In this document: positions 42,944 through 52,994 of the stretch, piece by piece
Numbering within the stretch: the first letter of the stretch is position 1
How the letters are laid out: every line of letters starts with the position of its first letter
Origin: Mucilaginibacter gracilis
Lineage (GTDB): Bacteria; Bacteroidota; Bacteroidia; Sphingobacteriales; Sphingobacteriaceae
Direction: 5' to 3'
Assembly: GCF_003633615.1 (NCBI RefSeq)
Contig: NZ_RBKU01000001.1
Coordinates: 1,798,001 to 1,862,000 of the forward strand
Length of the DNA: 64,000 nucleotides
The notes under the pieces: generated by a model
What the model saw: only the letters and a program-made list of their open reading frames with translations
The model's database searches: none
What the model was told of the DNA's origin: nothing
Translations under genes and position numbers: made by a program

Positions 42944-43936
42944 TTAGGGTAACAGCGGGTTCCAGCCAGGTAATATATTGTTAAGCGTATACTGCTTAAA
43001 TTCACTATCGGTTAATTGATGGCTCCATTTTACCCTGCCTTGTGCGTTTGCACCCGGGCCGGTGCTTTTATACTCGGCATAGTAGGCTGTTTTATCCTTG
43101 TCGGGAAATAAGGCATCGCCTTTCCAGGGGTTCCATCCCTCGGGGGTAATATGAGCGCCCATTTGGGTGCGGATGAAAACCGTTTTAGCATACGCACGCC
43201 ACGGCCTGCCTAAATAAGCCTTGTTTACCGAGGTATCGGCAATTAACTTACAATCAAACAATACAAAGCCAAATTTTTGCCGGGCCGTTGTTGATGCCGC
43301 TGTGATAAACGAATTTGTTAAATTTTTGATAGTGCAACTTTGAAATACACAGGTAGCCTCGCCAAAAATAAAATCGGTAGTGCCTTCAATGTAGCAGTCC
43401 TGGTAATACTGGCGGCTGTTTTCGTTACTGGTGTACAGCGTATCCTGATTGCCCAGTAATTTACAGTTAATAAACCGGCACCTATCGGCCTCAACATCAA
43501 GGGCTACGGCCTGGCCAACGCGGCCCGCGGTGTTTTCAATTGTTAAGTTTTGGGCAGTAAAATCATCGCCCTGTATTTGTACCGTGTACGATGTATAGGT
43601 GGTAAACTTATCTTTACCAAACATATCCTTACCGCCCGGCACCGCTTTGCCCGAATAATCGTTATTGGTAATAATGGTATTTTCCTTGTCTTCGCCAAGC
43701 AGGGTAATCTGGGTTTTCCAGGCGGGCACAACCAGTTTTTCGTGATAAATGCCCTTTTTGATGTGTATGGTTACTTTTTGCCCAAAATCTCTTACCGAAT
43801 TTACCGCTTCTTGTATGGTTTTGTAGTTACCGCTACCATCAAGGGCCACCGTAATATCTTTTGGAAAAATGGTGGCCTGCGCCATCACTACCGCTGCCGA
43901 CAGTAAAAGCAATAAAAAAACAGATAGTTTTTTCAT
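42944..43936 (-). CDS. Pectin methylesterase, CE8 (copy 1)
   Basis: A 330-residue exported carbohydrate esterase of family 8 with a signal peptide (about 1-19, ending VMAQ). The right-handed beta-helix marks are ALDGSGNYKTIQEAV, AVALDVEADRC, GNQDTLYT with Asp165, GTTDFIFG with Asp188 (the catalytic Asp pair), and YLGRPWRAYA with the Arg that binds the ester. It removes methyl groups from homogalacturonan so that GH28 can cut. It lies 11 bases downstream of the GH28 gene. A second CE8 gene occurs two genes upstream. Confidence 0.95.
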   Translation of the reverse strand: MKKLSVFLLLLLSAAVVMAQATIFPKDITVALDGSGNYKTIQEAVNSVRDFGQKVTIHIKKGIYHEKLVVPAWKTQITLLGEDKENTIITNNDYSGKAVPGGKDMFGKDKFTTYTSYTVQIQGDDFTAQNLTIENTAGRVGQAVALDVEADRCRFINCKLLGNQDTLYTSNENSRQYYQDCYIEGTTDFIFGEATCVFQSCTIKNLTNSFITAASTTARQKFGFVLFDCKLIADTSVNKAYLGRPWRAYAKTVFIRTQMGAHITPEGWNPWKGDALFPDKDKTAYYAEYKSTGPGANAQGRVKWSHQLTDSEFKQYTLNNILPGWNPLLP

Positions 43937-43947
43937 GATGTTGTAGC

Positions 43948-45591
43948 TTATTTAATGGTGAGCATTTTGGCATCGGCACCGCTTGTAAAATCGGGCTTGT
44001 TTTTTGAATTGGCCGTGTTGGTATTTGACAAAGTTACATTTGCCGATCTTTCACCCGCTATGCTTATCAATTGTTCGGCACTGGTATATTTAATACCACT
44101 CAGGTTAATGTTGGTGCTGCTTTCTACATAAATTAGCGGCTTGGTATCTTTAGTTTCCAGCGTAATGTTTTTGAGGCTAATGTTATTGGCTTCAATTAGT
44201 TGTACACCTGTGTTGGCTTTTAGCACCATGTTTTCCAGATAAATGTTTTTGATACTCATCTCGGGCAAACCACGAACTAAAATTGCCCGTTCGGCACCAT
44301 CGCAAACTACATTACTTACATAAAAATTTTTAAACTGCGGCGTAGCCTCGGTAGGTTCTGGGATGTTTTTGATGCCCAGCGTTGAGCCGCCTTTAGTCAT
44401 GTAATACATATCAAACAAAATTGCCTCGCCTATAATGTTGCGCATGGCTATGTTTTTAATGTAAATATCTTCAACCAGGCCGCCGCGGCCACGGACGGTT
44501 TTAAAACGGAGGCCAATATCGGTGCCTATAAAGGTACAGTCGGTAACAAAAATATTGCGCGCGCCGCCGCTCATTTCGCTGCCAATTACAAAGCCGCCAT
44601 GAGCGCGGTAAACAATGTTGTTGCGCAGTAAAACGTTTTCGGTTGGGATGCCACGTTTGCGGCCTTCCTCGTCTCGGCCCGATTTGATGCATAATCCATC
44701 GTCACCGGCATCAAACGTGCTGTTTTCTATCAGTACATTTTTGCAGCTTTCAACATCTATAGCATCGCCGTTTTGCGCGTTCCAGGGGTTACGTACGTGT
44801 ACATCGGTTAACGTTACATCTTGGCACATTAAAGTATGCAGGCACCAGTTAGCCGAGTTTTGGAAGGTTGTACCACTAAGCAATACCTTTTTGCAACCCG
44901 TTAACACTACCATGTTAGGGCGGTAAAAATCTTTATACTCGGCATAATCGCTCAGGCTTTTACCGGCTTGTATTAAACTTACATCCTTAATGGTATTGCC
45001 TTTGGCATAAGCCTCTGATGGGTACCAGCTTTTGCCATTCTCGCTTACCACGCCTCCCGAAGCTACCAGTTGTTTCCATTCGGCATCGGTTAGCCTGTCT
45101 TTACCAATGGCGCGCCATATTCCGGTACCGTTACCATCCATAATGCCTCCGCCGGTAATAGCAACGTTAACCAAATCTGTACCCGATACCGGCGATTGGT
45201 TACGCACCGAGGCATGCCCCTCGTAATTGCCTTCCACTAATGGGTATTGGCTTTTATCGGCAGTAAACTGTACCAATGCGGCGCGGCTAACATACAGGTT
45301 AACATTGCTTTTTAGTACAATGGGCCCGGTTATCCATAAGCCTTGCGGTATTAAAACTACGCCGCCGCCCTGCGCACTGCAAGCTGTAATGGCGGCATTA
45401 ATACTTTTGGTATTGAGGGTGATGCCATCGGCAACGGCGCCATATTTTACAATGTTAAAAGTATCTGTTTTAAATACCGGAACGGCAGCTTTTGGCAAGT
45501 TGCTCCACGAGTATTTGGCGGTTTGTTGTGCCTTTAGTTGTGCGGTGCAAACACTAAGTATGCATGCAGAAAGGGTTAATATTTTTTTCAT
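43948..45591 (-). CDS. GH28 polygalacturonase-type hydrolase
   Basis: A 547-residue exported beta-helix enzyme with a signal peptide (about 1-21, ending LKAQ). The four GH28 motifs are present: NGDAID (274-279), AGDDG (295-299), RAHGGF (329-334, the GHG motif with His331, first Gly replaced by Ala) and RFKT (the RIK site). Catalytic acids are probably Asp276/Asp279 and Asp297/Asp298. The family hydrolyses alpha-1,4-galacturonic acid linkages or rhamnogalacturonan; exo- or endo-action cannot be judged. It sits between the two CE8 esterases of the pectin operon. Confidence 0.92.
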   Translation of the reverse strand: MKKILTLSACILSVCTAQLKAQQTAKYSWSNLPKAAVPVFKTDTFNIVKYGAVADGITLNTKSINAAITACSAQGGGVVLIPQGLWITGPIVLKSNVNLYVSRAALVQFTADKSQYPLVEGNYEGHASVRNQSPVSGTDLVNVAITGGGIMDGNGTGIWRAIGKDRLTDAEWKQLVASGGVVSENGKSWYPSEAYAKGNTIKDVSLIQAGKSLSDYAEYKDFYRPNMVVLTGCKKVLLSGTTFQNSANWCLHTLMCQDVTLTDVHVRNPWNAQNGDAIDVESCKNVLIENSTFDAGDDGLCIKSGRDEEGRKRGIPTENVLLRNNIVYRAHGGFVIGSEMSGGARNIFVTDCTFIGTDIGLRFKTVRGRGGLVEDIYIKNIAMRNIIGEAILFDMYYMTKGGSTLGIKNIPEPTEATPQFKNFYVSNVVCDGAERAILVRGLPEMSIKNIYLENMVLKANTGVQLIEANNISLKNITLETKDTKPLIYVESSTNINLSGIKYTSAEQLISIAGERSANVTLSNTNTANSKNKPDFTSGADAKMLTIK

Positions 45592-45616
45592 GAAGATATT
45601 TTATTGGTGAAGTGTT

Positions 45617-46570
45617 TTATTTTGAATCGGGATTCCAGTCTCTCAGTATTTGTTTCATTGTGTATTTGCTGGCCTCGGCATCGGTTAGCTGATGGCTCCA
45701 GGTTACGCGTTGATTGGGTTGATAGCCCGGGCCGGTGTTTTTATACTCGGCATAATAGGCGGTTTTTTCGTTTTCCGGATTGCGCCAATTGTCCCAGCCT
45801 TCGGGTTTTATCATGCTGTCAATCTCGCAATACAGGTAAACCACTTTGGCGTATGGCCGCCAGGGGCGGCCCAGGTGATAGCTGTTATCTGGTGCGTTGC
45901 CTGTAATTTTGCATTTGATAAAAACGTAACCGTAGGCAGTGGTATCTAAAGTAGATGCAGCGGTTAAATAATACCCGCCGCTTTTGCAAAAAAGTTGGCA
46001 GCCCTCAAACAATGCGGTAGAGGCACCAAAAATATAATCGGTAGTGCCTTCTATGTAGCAATTTTTATAATACTCGCGTGTGCCGCGGCCATAGGTGTAA
46101 ACGGTATCCTGAAAACCGAGGAAACGGCAGCCAATAAAGCAGCACCTATCGCCGGCTACATAAACCGCTACGGCCTGCCCAACCGGGCCAGCCGAGTTTT
46201 GGAAAGTTATATTTTTAGCCGTAAAGCCGGCACCATAAATATAAAAACTTGCCGAGCGGGATGTTCCGAGGTCTTTGCCGCTTGTGTCTTTTTTGCCGGC
46301 GTAGTCATCATAGGTAAGTATGGTATTGGTTGCGTCTTCGCCAATAAAATGAACCTCTTTTTTTGAGGCCGGCAGTACCAGTTTTTCTTTATAGGTGCCT
46401 TTTTTTATCAATATCTCGGTTTCGGTATTGCTGTTATCGGGTACGGCGTTAATGGCCTGTTGCACGGTTTGGTAATCGCCGCTGCCATCTAAGGCAACAA
46501 TAATTTTTTTTTGAGCCTTTACGGTTACAAAAAAAAAGAAGAAGATGCTAAGTAAAGTTGCTTTTTTCAT
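45617..46570 (-). CDS. Pectin methylesterase, CE8 (copy 2)
   Basis: A 317-residue exported CE8 esterase with a signal peptide (about 1-19, ending VKAQ). Catalytic motifs are FQDTVYT with Asp155 and GTTDYIFG with Asp178, spaced like those in the other copy; the substrate Arg is in YHLGRPWRPYA. It is similar to the other CE8 protein but clearly diverged, so the two probably handle different methylation patterns or chain lengths. The start codon overlaps the stop of the CE12 gene by four bases (ATGA), which indicates translational coupling. Confidence 0.95.
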   Translation of the reverse strand: MKKATLLSIFFFFFVTVKAQKKIIVALDGSGDYQTVQQAINAVPDNSNTETEILIKKGTYKEKLVLPASKKEVHFIGEDATNTILTYDDYAGKKDTSGKDLGTSRSASFYIYGAGFTAKNITFQNSAGPVGQAVAVYVAGDRCCFIGCRFLGFQDTVYTYGRGTREYYKNCYIEGTTDYIFGASTALFEGCQLFCKSGGYYLTAASTLDTTAYGYVFIKCKITGNAPDNSYHLGRPWRPYAKVVYLYCEIDSMIKPEGWDNWRNPENEKTAYYAEYKNTGPGYQPNQRVTWSHQLTDAEASKYTMKQILRDWNPDSK

Positions 46571-47349
46571 TTAGCCTGTGGGTTAACGGCGGCCTTGTTG
46601 GCGCCCTTTACAATTCTGTCGGCAAGCTCAAGTTTGAGGGCTTTAATATAGGCTAACACTATTTGGGCCATTTTGCGGGCACCGAGTTCGTTAAAGTGAG
46701 TATCGTCGTCTTTGCCGTCGGGGTAGTTAGGGTTTTCGCCGGGAGCTAAATGGTTGTATAGCATTTTTGAGTTTTCGGCACCAAGCTTTTGCAGCAGGGC
46801 CTGGCTCTCTTTATCCAAATCTATCAGGGGTACATTCTGTTCGGCGGCAACGCTACGCACTATGGCCGAATATACATCGTGAGAGGCTTGCACTTTGCCG
46901 TCGGCATCAAACCTGCGCCTGGCAACGGGTGTAATTAATACCGGGGTGGTTTTTTTATTGCGGCTTTCGGTAATAAATTTAATAAGGTTGGTTTTAAAAC
47001 CGGCCTCGTTAATGTAACTGGCCTTGGTAGGCACTTCATCGTTATGGCCAAATTGTATCAAAACATAGTCGCCTTCCTTCAGTTCGCGTTCAACGGGTTC
47101 CCAAAGGTTTTCGTTAATAAAGGTTTTGGTACTCCGGCCATTTTGCGCGCGGTTATCAACCGTAACCGTTTTATCAAAAAACCATGCAAAAGGCATTCCC
47201 CAGCCAGTTTCGGGGTAAGCCTTCACTTGCTTATTGGCCATGGTTGAATCGCCGATGAGGTAAACTTTAATGTTATTTTGCGTCGCCTTAAATGCCATAA
47301 GCGAGCATAACAGCATAACCGGAATAGTTTTAAGCAGTAAATGTTTCAT
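46567..47349 (-). CDS. Rhamnogalacturonan acetylesterase, CE12
   Basis: A 260-residue exported SGNH-fold esterase with a signal peptide (about 1-22). The four SGNH blocks are GDSTMANK (Ser35), the NGRST segment (Gly71), GHND (Asn103) and DDTHF (Asp215/His218). It removes acetyl groups from rhamnogalacturonan I or related pectin. It is the first enzyme gene after the SusC/SusD pair, behind a terminator-like hairpin, and overlaps the CE8 gene by four bases. Confidence 0.92.
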   Translation of the reverse strand: MKHLLLKTIPVMLLCSLMAFKATQNNIKVYLIGDSTMANKQVKAYPETGWGMPFAWFFDKTVTVDNRAQNGRSTKTFINENLWEPVERELKEGDYVLIQFGHNDEVPTKASYINEAGFKTNLIKFITESRNKKTTPVLITPVARRRFDADGKVQASHDVYSAIVRSVAAEQNVPLIDLDKESQALLQKLGAENSKMLYNHLAPGENPNYPDGKDDDTHFNELGARKMAQIVLAYIKALKLELADRIVKGANKAAVNPQAK

Positions 47350-47391
47350 TTAAACAGGTATGATAATTAGTGCAGATTAAAACAGTTGTAA

Positions 47392-47424
47392 ATTAAAAAA
47401 AGGCCGCCTTTTTAAAGCGGCCTT
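47392..47424 (-). terminator. Terminator/attenuator between SusD and enzyme genes
   Basis: An inverted repeat AAGGCCGC / GCGGCCTT (47400-47407, 47417-47424), with a partly pairing centre, is followed on the minus strand by a U run. It lies between the SusD stop and the CE12 start. Partial termination here would give more SusCD than enzyme transcript, a common pattern in polysaccharide loci. Confidence 0.75.
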
Positions 47425-47447
47425 GTGTGTAACAATGTGGTATAAAA

Positions 47448-49271
47448 TTAATACCCCGGATTTTGCGTTAAAAGCGGGTTTGCATCTAACGAGGGCTGCG
47501 GAATAGGCAGCAACTCGCTATGGTTTGGTGTAAAATACTTAGCAACAAAATCAATATAGGGCACGGTACCTGTATTGGTTATTGAACTAACCCAGGCAAT
47601 TTTTGTATAACCGGTTGGCGTTGCCGACGGCGTTGGCGCATATAATGAATTACCATATACTACAGTTTGCTGGCCGGGTAAATAATACATGGATTGCGGC
47701 AAGGAAGCATAAGGAGCTTGTTTGTTCATCATTAATGCCAGGTTTGCCCTTGTTGCTGTTAAATTGGTGTTCAATAAATTCCAGCGGATCAAATCATATT
47801 TGCGAATACCTTCGCCGCCAAATTCAAAAAAGCGCTCGTTTTGAATAGCTGTAAAGAAGGCATCGTGTGTAGTTGGTGTAACGCCAATAGCTGCACCGCC
47901 AAACCCCCGGCTGCGAACCTGATTGAAGTAGGCGATAGCATTTGTTGACGGGCCATTACCTATTTCGTTATCAGCCTCGGCATACATTAATAAAATATCC
48001 GAGTAACGCAATATTGGCCAGTTTAAACCAAAATACTGGGTTAAAAAGCTTGCAGAACTATTAAACGATGGGTTGGTTATCCAATCTCTTCTAAATTTGC
48101 CATCAAACATACCCACCAGTTTTTGCAGTACTTTAGAGCCATCGAGATTAAAATAATAAGGAGCAACAGTTACATCTCTCCGTGTGTCGTTGGGATCAAA
48201 AGAATAAAAATAGGTTGGCAAAACTAACAATGTTGAGTTACCATATGTTGTGATAGTACCGGTTGTAGCAGCCGAAGCAGCATTGGTAAGCCTTGGGCCA
48301 TTGTAGTAGCCTAATTTACTATCGCTAATGCCGCTGCCGCCAGCCATTGCAACTTCAAACATAATCTCGCCATTAGGGTCAAGCGTGTGTGCACAAACAT
48401 AATTTTTCCATAAGGCCTGGTAGCTTGCATTAAGGCTGTGCGCATTGCTTGCTATAACGTCGGCACACTCATCTTTAGCTATCTGATAGTATTTTAAAAA
48501 GTCCGACCGGCGCTCCATTATTTTGGTGTCATTTCTTAATGAGTAACCGCCTCTAAACAGAGCCAAACGGGCTCTTAGTCCTTTGGCAACGCCCTTTGTA
48601 ATCCGCTCATCGCGGGCTACACCATTGTCTGTTCTCCACGGAAGTAATGGTTCGGCAGTTAATAAGTCATTTAGCAAGTGATCGTAAATAACATCGCGGT
48701 TGGTTTTAGGAATAACCAATGTTGGCATATCAGCAGATGGTACAAACTGTGCAGGCAAATCACCCCAGTTTCTTATCAGTTCAAAATAAAATTGAGCACG
48801 CAGGGTTAACACTTCGCCGTATAACCTTTTTAATGCAGCCTGGTCGGCAGCAGTACCATTGGTATATTGTGGCATTAAGGGAATGTATTTAATGCAAATG
48901 TTAGCCCTTTCAATACCTGTATATAATCCTTCAAACGGTGCCTCTATTTGGGCGTTTGAAGCCGTTGCGCCGTATCTGGCAATATCCCGGCGGTCGCCGT
49001 CCAGCGTGGCTGAGGTATTGGGGGCACCCAATATTTCATCACTATCGTATGGGTAATACATGCTCACCCTGATACCATATCCCGAATCGCCGGTCAGTTT
49101 TGCATACACGCCCATCACAACATCCGTTGCAAGCGAAACGTTACCAAAAGCTGCCTGTTGTGAAAAAGCTGCCTGCGGTGTTTCTGTTAAATACTTTTTA
49201 CATGAACTTATTAATGATGTGGCCGAAACCGCGCTCACCATTAAAATACTATATATTAATTTCTTTTTCAT
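47448..49271 (-). CDS. SusD/RagB-family surface lipoprotein (pectin locus)
   Basis: A 607-residue lipoprotein (lipobox ISSC, Cys24, then KKYL). SusD fold signs: YLTETPQAAFS after the lipid anchor, then the AQFYFELIRNWGDLP block, and a C-terminal NERFFEFGGEGIRKYDLIRWN block. The longer length than that of the other SusD in this window fits glycan binding. It partners with the SusC encoded 18 bases upstream to bind and import pectin oligosaccharides. Substrate is inferred from the enzymes downstream. Confidence 0.93.
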   Translation of the reverse strand: MKKKLIYSILMVSAVSATSLISSCKKYLTETPQAAFSQQAAFGNVSLATDVVMGVYAKLTGDSGYGIRVSMYYPYDSDEILGAPNTSATLDGDRRDIARYGATASNAQIEAPFEGLYTGIERANICIKYIPLMPQYTNGTAADQAALKRLYGEVLTLRAQFYFELIRNWGDLPAQFVPSADMPTLVIPKTNRDVIYDHLLNDLLTAEPLLPWRTDNGVARDERITKGVAKGLRARLALFRGGYSLRNDTKIMERRSDFLKYYQIAKDECADVIASNAHSLNASYQALWKNYVCAHTLDPNGEIMFEVAMAGGSGISDSKLGYYNGPRLTNAASAATTGTITTYGNSTLLVLPTYFYSFDPNDTRRDVTVAPYYFNLDGSKVLQKLVGMFDGKFRRDWITNPSFNSSASFLTQYFGLNWPILRYSDILLMYAEADNEIGNGPSTNAIAYFNQVRSRGFGGAAIGVTPTTHDAFFTAIQNERFFEFGGEGIRKYDLIRWNLLNTNLTATRANLALMMNKQAPYASLPQSMYYLPGQQTVVYGNSLYAPTPSATPTGYTKIAWVSSITNTGTVPYIDFVAKYFTPNHSELLPIPQPSLDANPLLTQNPGY

Positions 49272-49289
49272 TTTAAGTGATTTTTAATG

Positions 49290-52200
49290 TTATAAACTTA
49301 GGTTTACGCCCAAAAGAAAGGTGCGGCTGCGTGGATAAGCAGCATAATCAACGCCTGGGGTTAAACTGGTTGCCCTCCGTGTATTTACGTCGGGATCATA
49401 ACCGGAGTAACCAGTTATAATGGCAATGTTATTGCCTGTAGCATATATTCTAAGTTTACTCACTTTTATTTTCTTCAACAAATCGTTTTTGAAGGTGTAC
49501 CCTACTGTTAAATTGTTTAAACGAATAAATGACGAGCTTTCTACAAATTTGGAAGCTGCATAGTACTGTGCAGGCCCCGTAATAGGCACAGGCTGCGTAG
49601 CATTTGCGTTAATGGCATTAAGCACATCGGGCGATGCGCCTGTAGCGGTACCTGTGTTTTCAACCTGCACACCGTTACCATCTATAGTTCTCCATCTGCC
49701 AGCCGCACTTGCCAATAGGTTGGTATTTGAGGTATAGCCGTTGGTAAACTCGATAGCGTTTGCATTAAATACCTTACCTCCGGCCTGGAAGTTTACAAAA
49801 AAGCTCAAATCAAACCCTTTGTAGGTAAACTGTTGGTTTAAACCGCCTGTAAATTTAGGCACTGTATTGCCCAGAGTGGTTTGATCGGCAGTTGATAGTA
49901 CCGGGTTACCGTTGGCGTTATAGGTGGGGTTTGCCGAAGTTATTTTAAACTTGGTCATCCCGGGGAAAGGTGTACCTATAATTTTTGATGCATCAACATA
50001 ATTAGGCCCTGCTTTTAAAGTGTATTTTTTACTTGATGGATCGTAATCAAAATCATTGGTCGTATAAAAGCCATCGCTAACATAACCATATACCATACCA
50101 ACGGGCTGACCAACTTGTACTATAAAGTCGGAAGGTGTTCCTGAAACGCCATAACCAGACGATTGCAGAAAAGAGTTTTGGCCAGATGCCAATGCGATAA
50201 TTTTGTTTTCGTTGTAGGCAATGTTAAAGTTGGCTGTCCAGTTAAAAGCTTTACTGTGTAGTACTGTAGCATTTAATTGAACCTCGAGGCCCTGGTTTTG
50301 GGTTTGGCCAATATTTTGAAACTGTGTTGTATAACCCGAACTTGTTGGAATGCTGGCATTTAACAACAGATCTTTAGTGTTATTACGATAAGCATCCAAC
50401 GACACCTGTATCCTATCGTTCAGGATGCCAAAATCCAAACCTATATTTTTAGAAACTGTTGTTTCCCACTTTAAATTAAGGTTTGCTAACGATGTTGAGC
50501 TAAAGCCTAAATTACCTGTGTTTTCATTAAGGCTGTATAAGGTATTAGCGTAAAAGGCTGTTTGGTAAAGGTAATCGTTAATACGGTTGTTACCCGATGT
50601 GCCATAGCTTAACCTTACTTTAATGCTTGATAAAGCTTTAAAGTTTTGCATAAATTTCTCGTCGGATAATTTCCAGGCAAATGAGCCCGATGGGAAATAT
50701 CCCCATCTGTTACCATCAGCAAACTTTGACGAACCATCGGCACGGATGGTAAACTGAGCAAGATACTTTTTATCGAACGCGTAATTTACCCTGGTAAAAA
50801 ATGATACCAAATGATTGGTATAGTTGGTTGGAACAGGGTTGCTAACAGCCAGAACACCAAGATTTGGTTGGTTAATAGCATCTGTAGAAGTTACGCCATT
50901 AGGAAAGGTTTTGTAAGTTGAAGATAAACCATTTGCATTTTGGTTATAAAACTCATTACCTAAAAGAATACTAAAATCGCTATGCTTAGGATCTGCAGCC
51001 GCATTGCTAAATGATAATACGTTGGATAAATTGGCAGTGTTGTTGTTTAAACTTGCCAGTGTTAAAATGGGCAAACCACCACCATTTAACTTAGCGTTAA
51101 AGGTAACCACATCATCAAAAGCGTTTTGTTTTTGCGTATTATAGTCTAACCCTAATGTTGATTTAAACTGTACATACTTGTTAAAAATGTAATTAACATA
51201 TCCGTTTAAATCAAGTATAGTTGTTGCGGAAGCCCTGTATTGTGCGTTTGAGTTAACAATAGGGTTAAGTACACCTACGTTATTACCTGCTGCAAGTGTT
51301 TCGGCCAAATAATTAGGATCATACGTATCGGCAGATTGACCAGGAATATCAAATGGGCGATATTTTACGCTGTTACGAAGCCCGTTATAGGTTGAACTAC
51401 CGGAGTTTGAAGTACCCGCGCCATGAACGATTTGATCGTTATAACGTACATTAACGCCAACTTTAAAATGATCTGAAGCGGTATGGTCAAACCGGAAATT
51501 TAGCAAATTACGGCCATAGTCGGAATTGATAACCGTACCATTTTGCTCCGTATTGGTATAGCTGATATTAAACTGCGTAGCTTTTGTGCCGCCGGTGATG
51601 CTGATGTTATGCGATTGTTGTGCGGCATGAAGCCCTAAAGCCCTTTTTTGCCAATCTACAGCAGGTGTGTTTTTATAAGCATCTAAGCCAGCCCATGTTG
51701 AGCCATAGTCTGGGATAAAGTTAGTGGTACTGTCGGATGCGAAACGGTTTCTTTCCCATTGGTATACAACAAAATCATACGGGCTAAGTACTGGCAACTC
51801 TTTTGCCAACGTACTTACGCCGGCAAAACCATTGTACGCTACACTGGTTTTTTGTTCGTGGCCACCCTTTGTGGTGATAATGACAACGCCATTTGCGCCG
51901 CGTGCGCCGTAAATTGATGTTGATGCCGCATCCTTCAACACGTCTATCGACTCAATATCCTGAGGTGATAAGCCGGCAAGGCCGTTCTCAACCTGTACGC
52001 CATCAATAATATATAATGGAGAGTTATCTTGGGTGATAGAACCGCCTCCACGTACCCTGATCTTAATATCAGCATCTGGAGAACCTTCTGATTTTGTTAC
52101 CTGTACACCTGCTAAACGCCCTGCCAGCGCTTCGGCGGCAGAACTTACAGGAATATCCTGCAATTGCTTGGCTGTTACAGACGAAACGGAGCCCGTAAGG

Positions 52201-52556
52201 TCGCGCCGCCTAACGGTAGCGAAACCAACTGCAACAACTTCGTTTAGTTCAACCGAGCTTGGTTTTAACACAACATTTACTGTGGTTTGCTTTGTTACAG
52301 CAATTTCTTGCGAATTGTAACCTATAAACCTCACTACCAATACAACGCTCCCGGTTGCAGGTATGTTTAATTTATACTTACCATCTGCACCCACTTGTGT
52401 GCCTTGTGTTGTTCCCTTAATACTAATACTGGCACCAAGAAGTGGCTCTTTGGTACCTTCTTCAGTTACCGATCCGGTAATTTGTCGGGTTTGGGCGTTT
52501 GCTTTAACTAAAAGCATTGTGAATAACACCGTGAAAAGAAGTAAAATTTTTCTCAT
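49290..52556 (-). CDS. SusC/RagA TonB-dependent transporter (pectin locus)
   Basis: A 1088-residue outer membrane transporter with a signal peptide (about 1-22, ending ANAQ), a carboxypeptidase-like domain (about 25-105, GSVTEEGTKEPLLGASISIKG), a plug with the SusC signature SIYGARGANGVVIITTKGG (about 215) and a barrel. It has no STN domain, so, unlike the receptor at 21.6-25.2 kb, it does not signal through a FecR protein; control presumably runs through the divergent LacI-type gene. It is the first gene of the pectin operon. TonB supplies the energy. Confidence 0.95.
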   Translation of the reverse strand: MRKILLLFTVLFTMLLVKANAQTRQITGSVTEEGTKEPLLGASISIKGTTQGTQVGADGKYKLNIPATGSVVLVVRFIGYNSQEIAVTKQTTVNVVLKPSSVELNEVVAVGFATVRRRDLTGSVSSVTAKQLQDIPVSSAAEALAGRLAGVQVTKSEGSPDADIKIRVRGGGSITQDNSPLYIIDGVQVENGLAGLSPQDIESIDVLKDAASTSIYGARGANGVVIITTKGGHEQKTSVAYNGFAGVSTLAKELPVLSPYDFVVYQWERNRFASDSTTNFIPDYGSTWAGLDAYKNTPAVDWQKRALGLHAAQQSHNISITGGTKATQFNISYTNTEQNGTVINSDYGRNLLNFRFDHTASDHFKVGVNVRYNDQIVHGAGTSNSGSSTYNGLRNSVKYRPFDIPGQSADTYDPNYLAETLAAGNNVGVLNPIVNSNAQYRASATTILDLNGYVNYIFNKYVQFKSTLGLDYNTQKQNAFDDVVTFNAKLNGGGLPILTLASLNNNTANLSNVLSFSNAAADPKHSDFSILLGNEFYNQNANGLSSTYKTFPNGVTSTDAINQPNLGVLAVSNPVPTNYTNHLVSFFTRVNYAFDKKYLAQFTIRADGSSKFADGNRWGYFPSGSFAWKLSDEKFMQNFKALSSIKVRLSYGTSGNNRINDYLYQTAFYANTLYSLNENTGNLGFSSTSLANLNLKWETTVSKNIGLDFGILNDRIQVSLDAYRNNTKDLLLNASIPTSSGYTTQFQNIGQTQNQGLEVQLNATVLHSKAFNWTANFNIAYNENKIIALASGQNSFLQSSGYGVSGTPSDFIVQVGQPVGMVYGYVSDGFYTTNDFDYDPSSKKYTLKAGPNYVDASKIIGTPFPGMTKFKITSANPTYNANGNPVLSTADQTTLGNTVPKFTGGLNQQFTYKGFDLSFFVNFQAGGKVFNANAIEFTNGYTSNTNLLASAAGRWRTIDGNGVQVENTGTATGASPDVLNAINANATQPVPITGPAQYYAASKFVESSSFIRLNNLTVGYTFKNDLLKKIKVSKLRIYATGNNIAIITGYSGYDPDVNTRRATSLTPGVDYAAYPRSRTFLLGVNLSL

Positions 52557-52890
52557 TAATTTAAGTTTATTGGTTATATATCGGTATTAATTGAGTAATA
52601 AATGGTTGGTTTATTACGGTAGTACGCGGTTTATAGGTATTATAATTGCCTCAACAAGGGTACATTAAATGCCATTGTATCGTAATTGATAAGTTGTTTG
52701 ATATTTAGTATTATTATATATAATCTGTACTAAACCGATTATAATTTTTTAAATTAAAATCAAATTTAACTAACAAGGCCAGGCTTAATTTGGCTACAGA
52801 TAATTGGTTTATTTATAATTGTTGTACTAAAATATGCTACTTGCTTTGAATAAGGTGTAATTTAAACGATAAATATTTGTGCAATCGTTG

Positions 52891-52906
52891 CCGGGAACGT
52901 TGCCGG
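52891..52906. promoter_or_regulatory. Candidate LacI-type operator
   Basis: CCGGGAACGTTGCCGG is a 16-bp palindrome with one mismatched pair and a central CG, the architecture typical of LacI-family operators. It overlaps the -33 element of the regulator's own promoter, suggesting autoregulation. Confidence 0.5.
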
Positions 52907-52933
52907 ATAAATAAAAATTGATTAGTATATTTG
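52900..52933 (+). promoter_or_regulatory. Promoter of the LacI-type regulator
   Basis: TTG (52900-52902), 23 bases, then TATATTTG (52926-52933). This fits the Bacteroidota consensus and lies about 60 bases before the ATG. Confidence 0.5.
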
Positions 52934-52994
52934 CTTTATGTGGATTTTAAAACTTTAACGTTTTGTTCATATATTCAATTGTTAATTAAAAAGC

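Larger units (their letters stand above)
52557..52994. other. Divergent control region of the pectin locus
   Basis: A 438-base AT-rich gap between SusC and the LacI-type gene. It contains the palindrome and promoter listed separately. On the minus strand a TAAATTTG (52761-52768) could be the -7 box for SusC, giving a leader of about 200 bases, but no TTG sits at the right distance. Confidence 0.5.

Noticed and set aside
42838..43005. 56-codon extension of the GH43 gene
   Set aside because: The downstream ATG gives a clean signal peptide; the extension has no signal character and comes from the intergenic leader.
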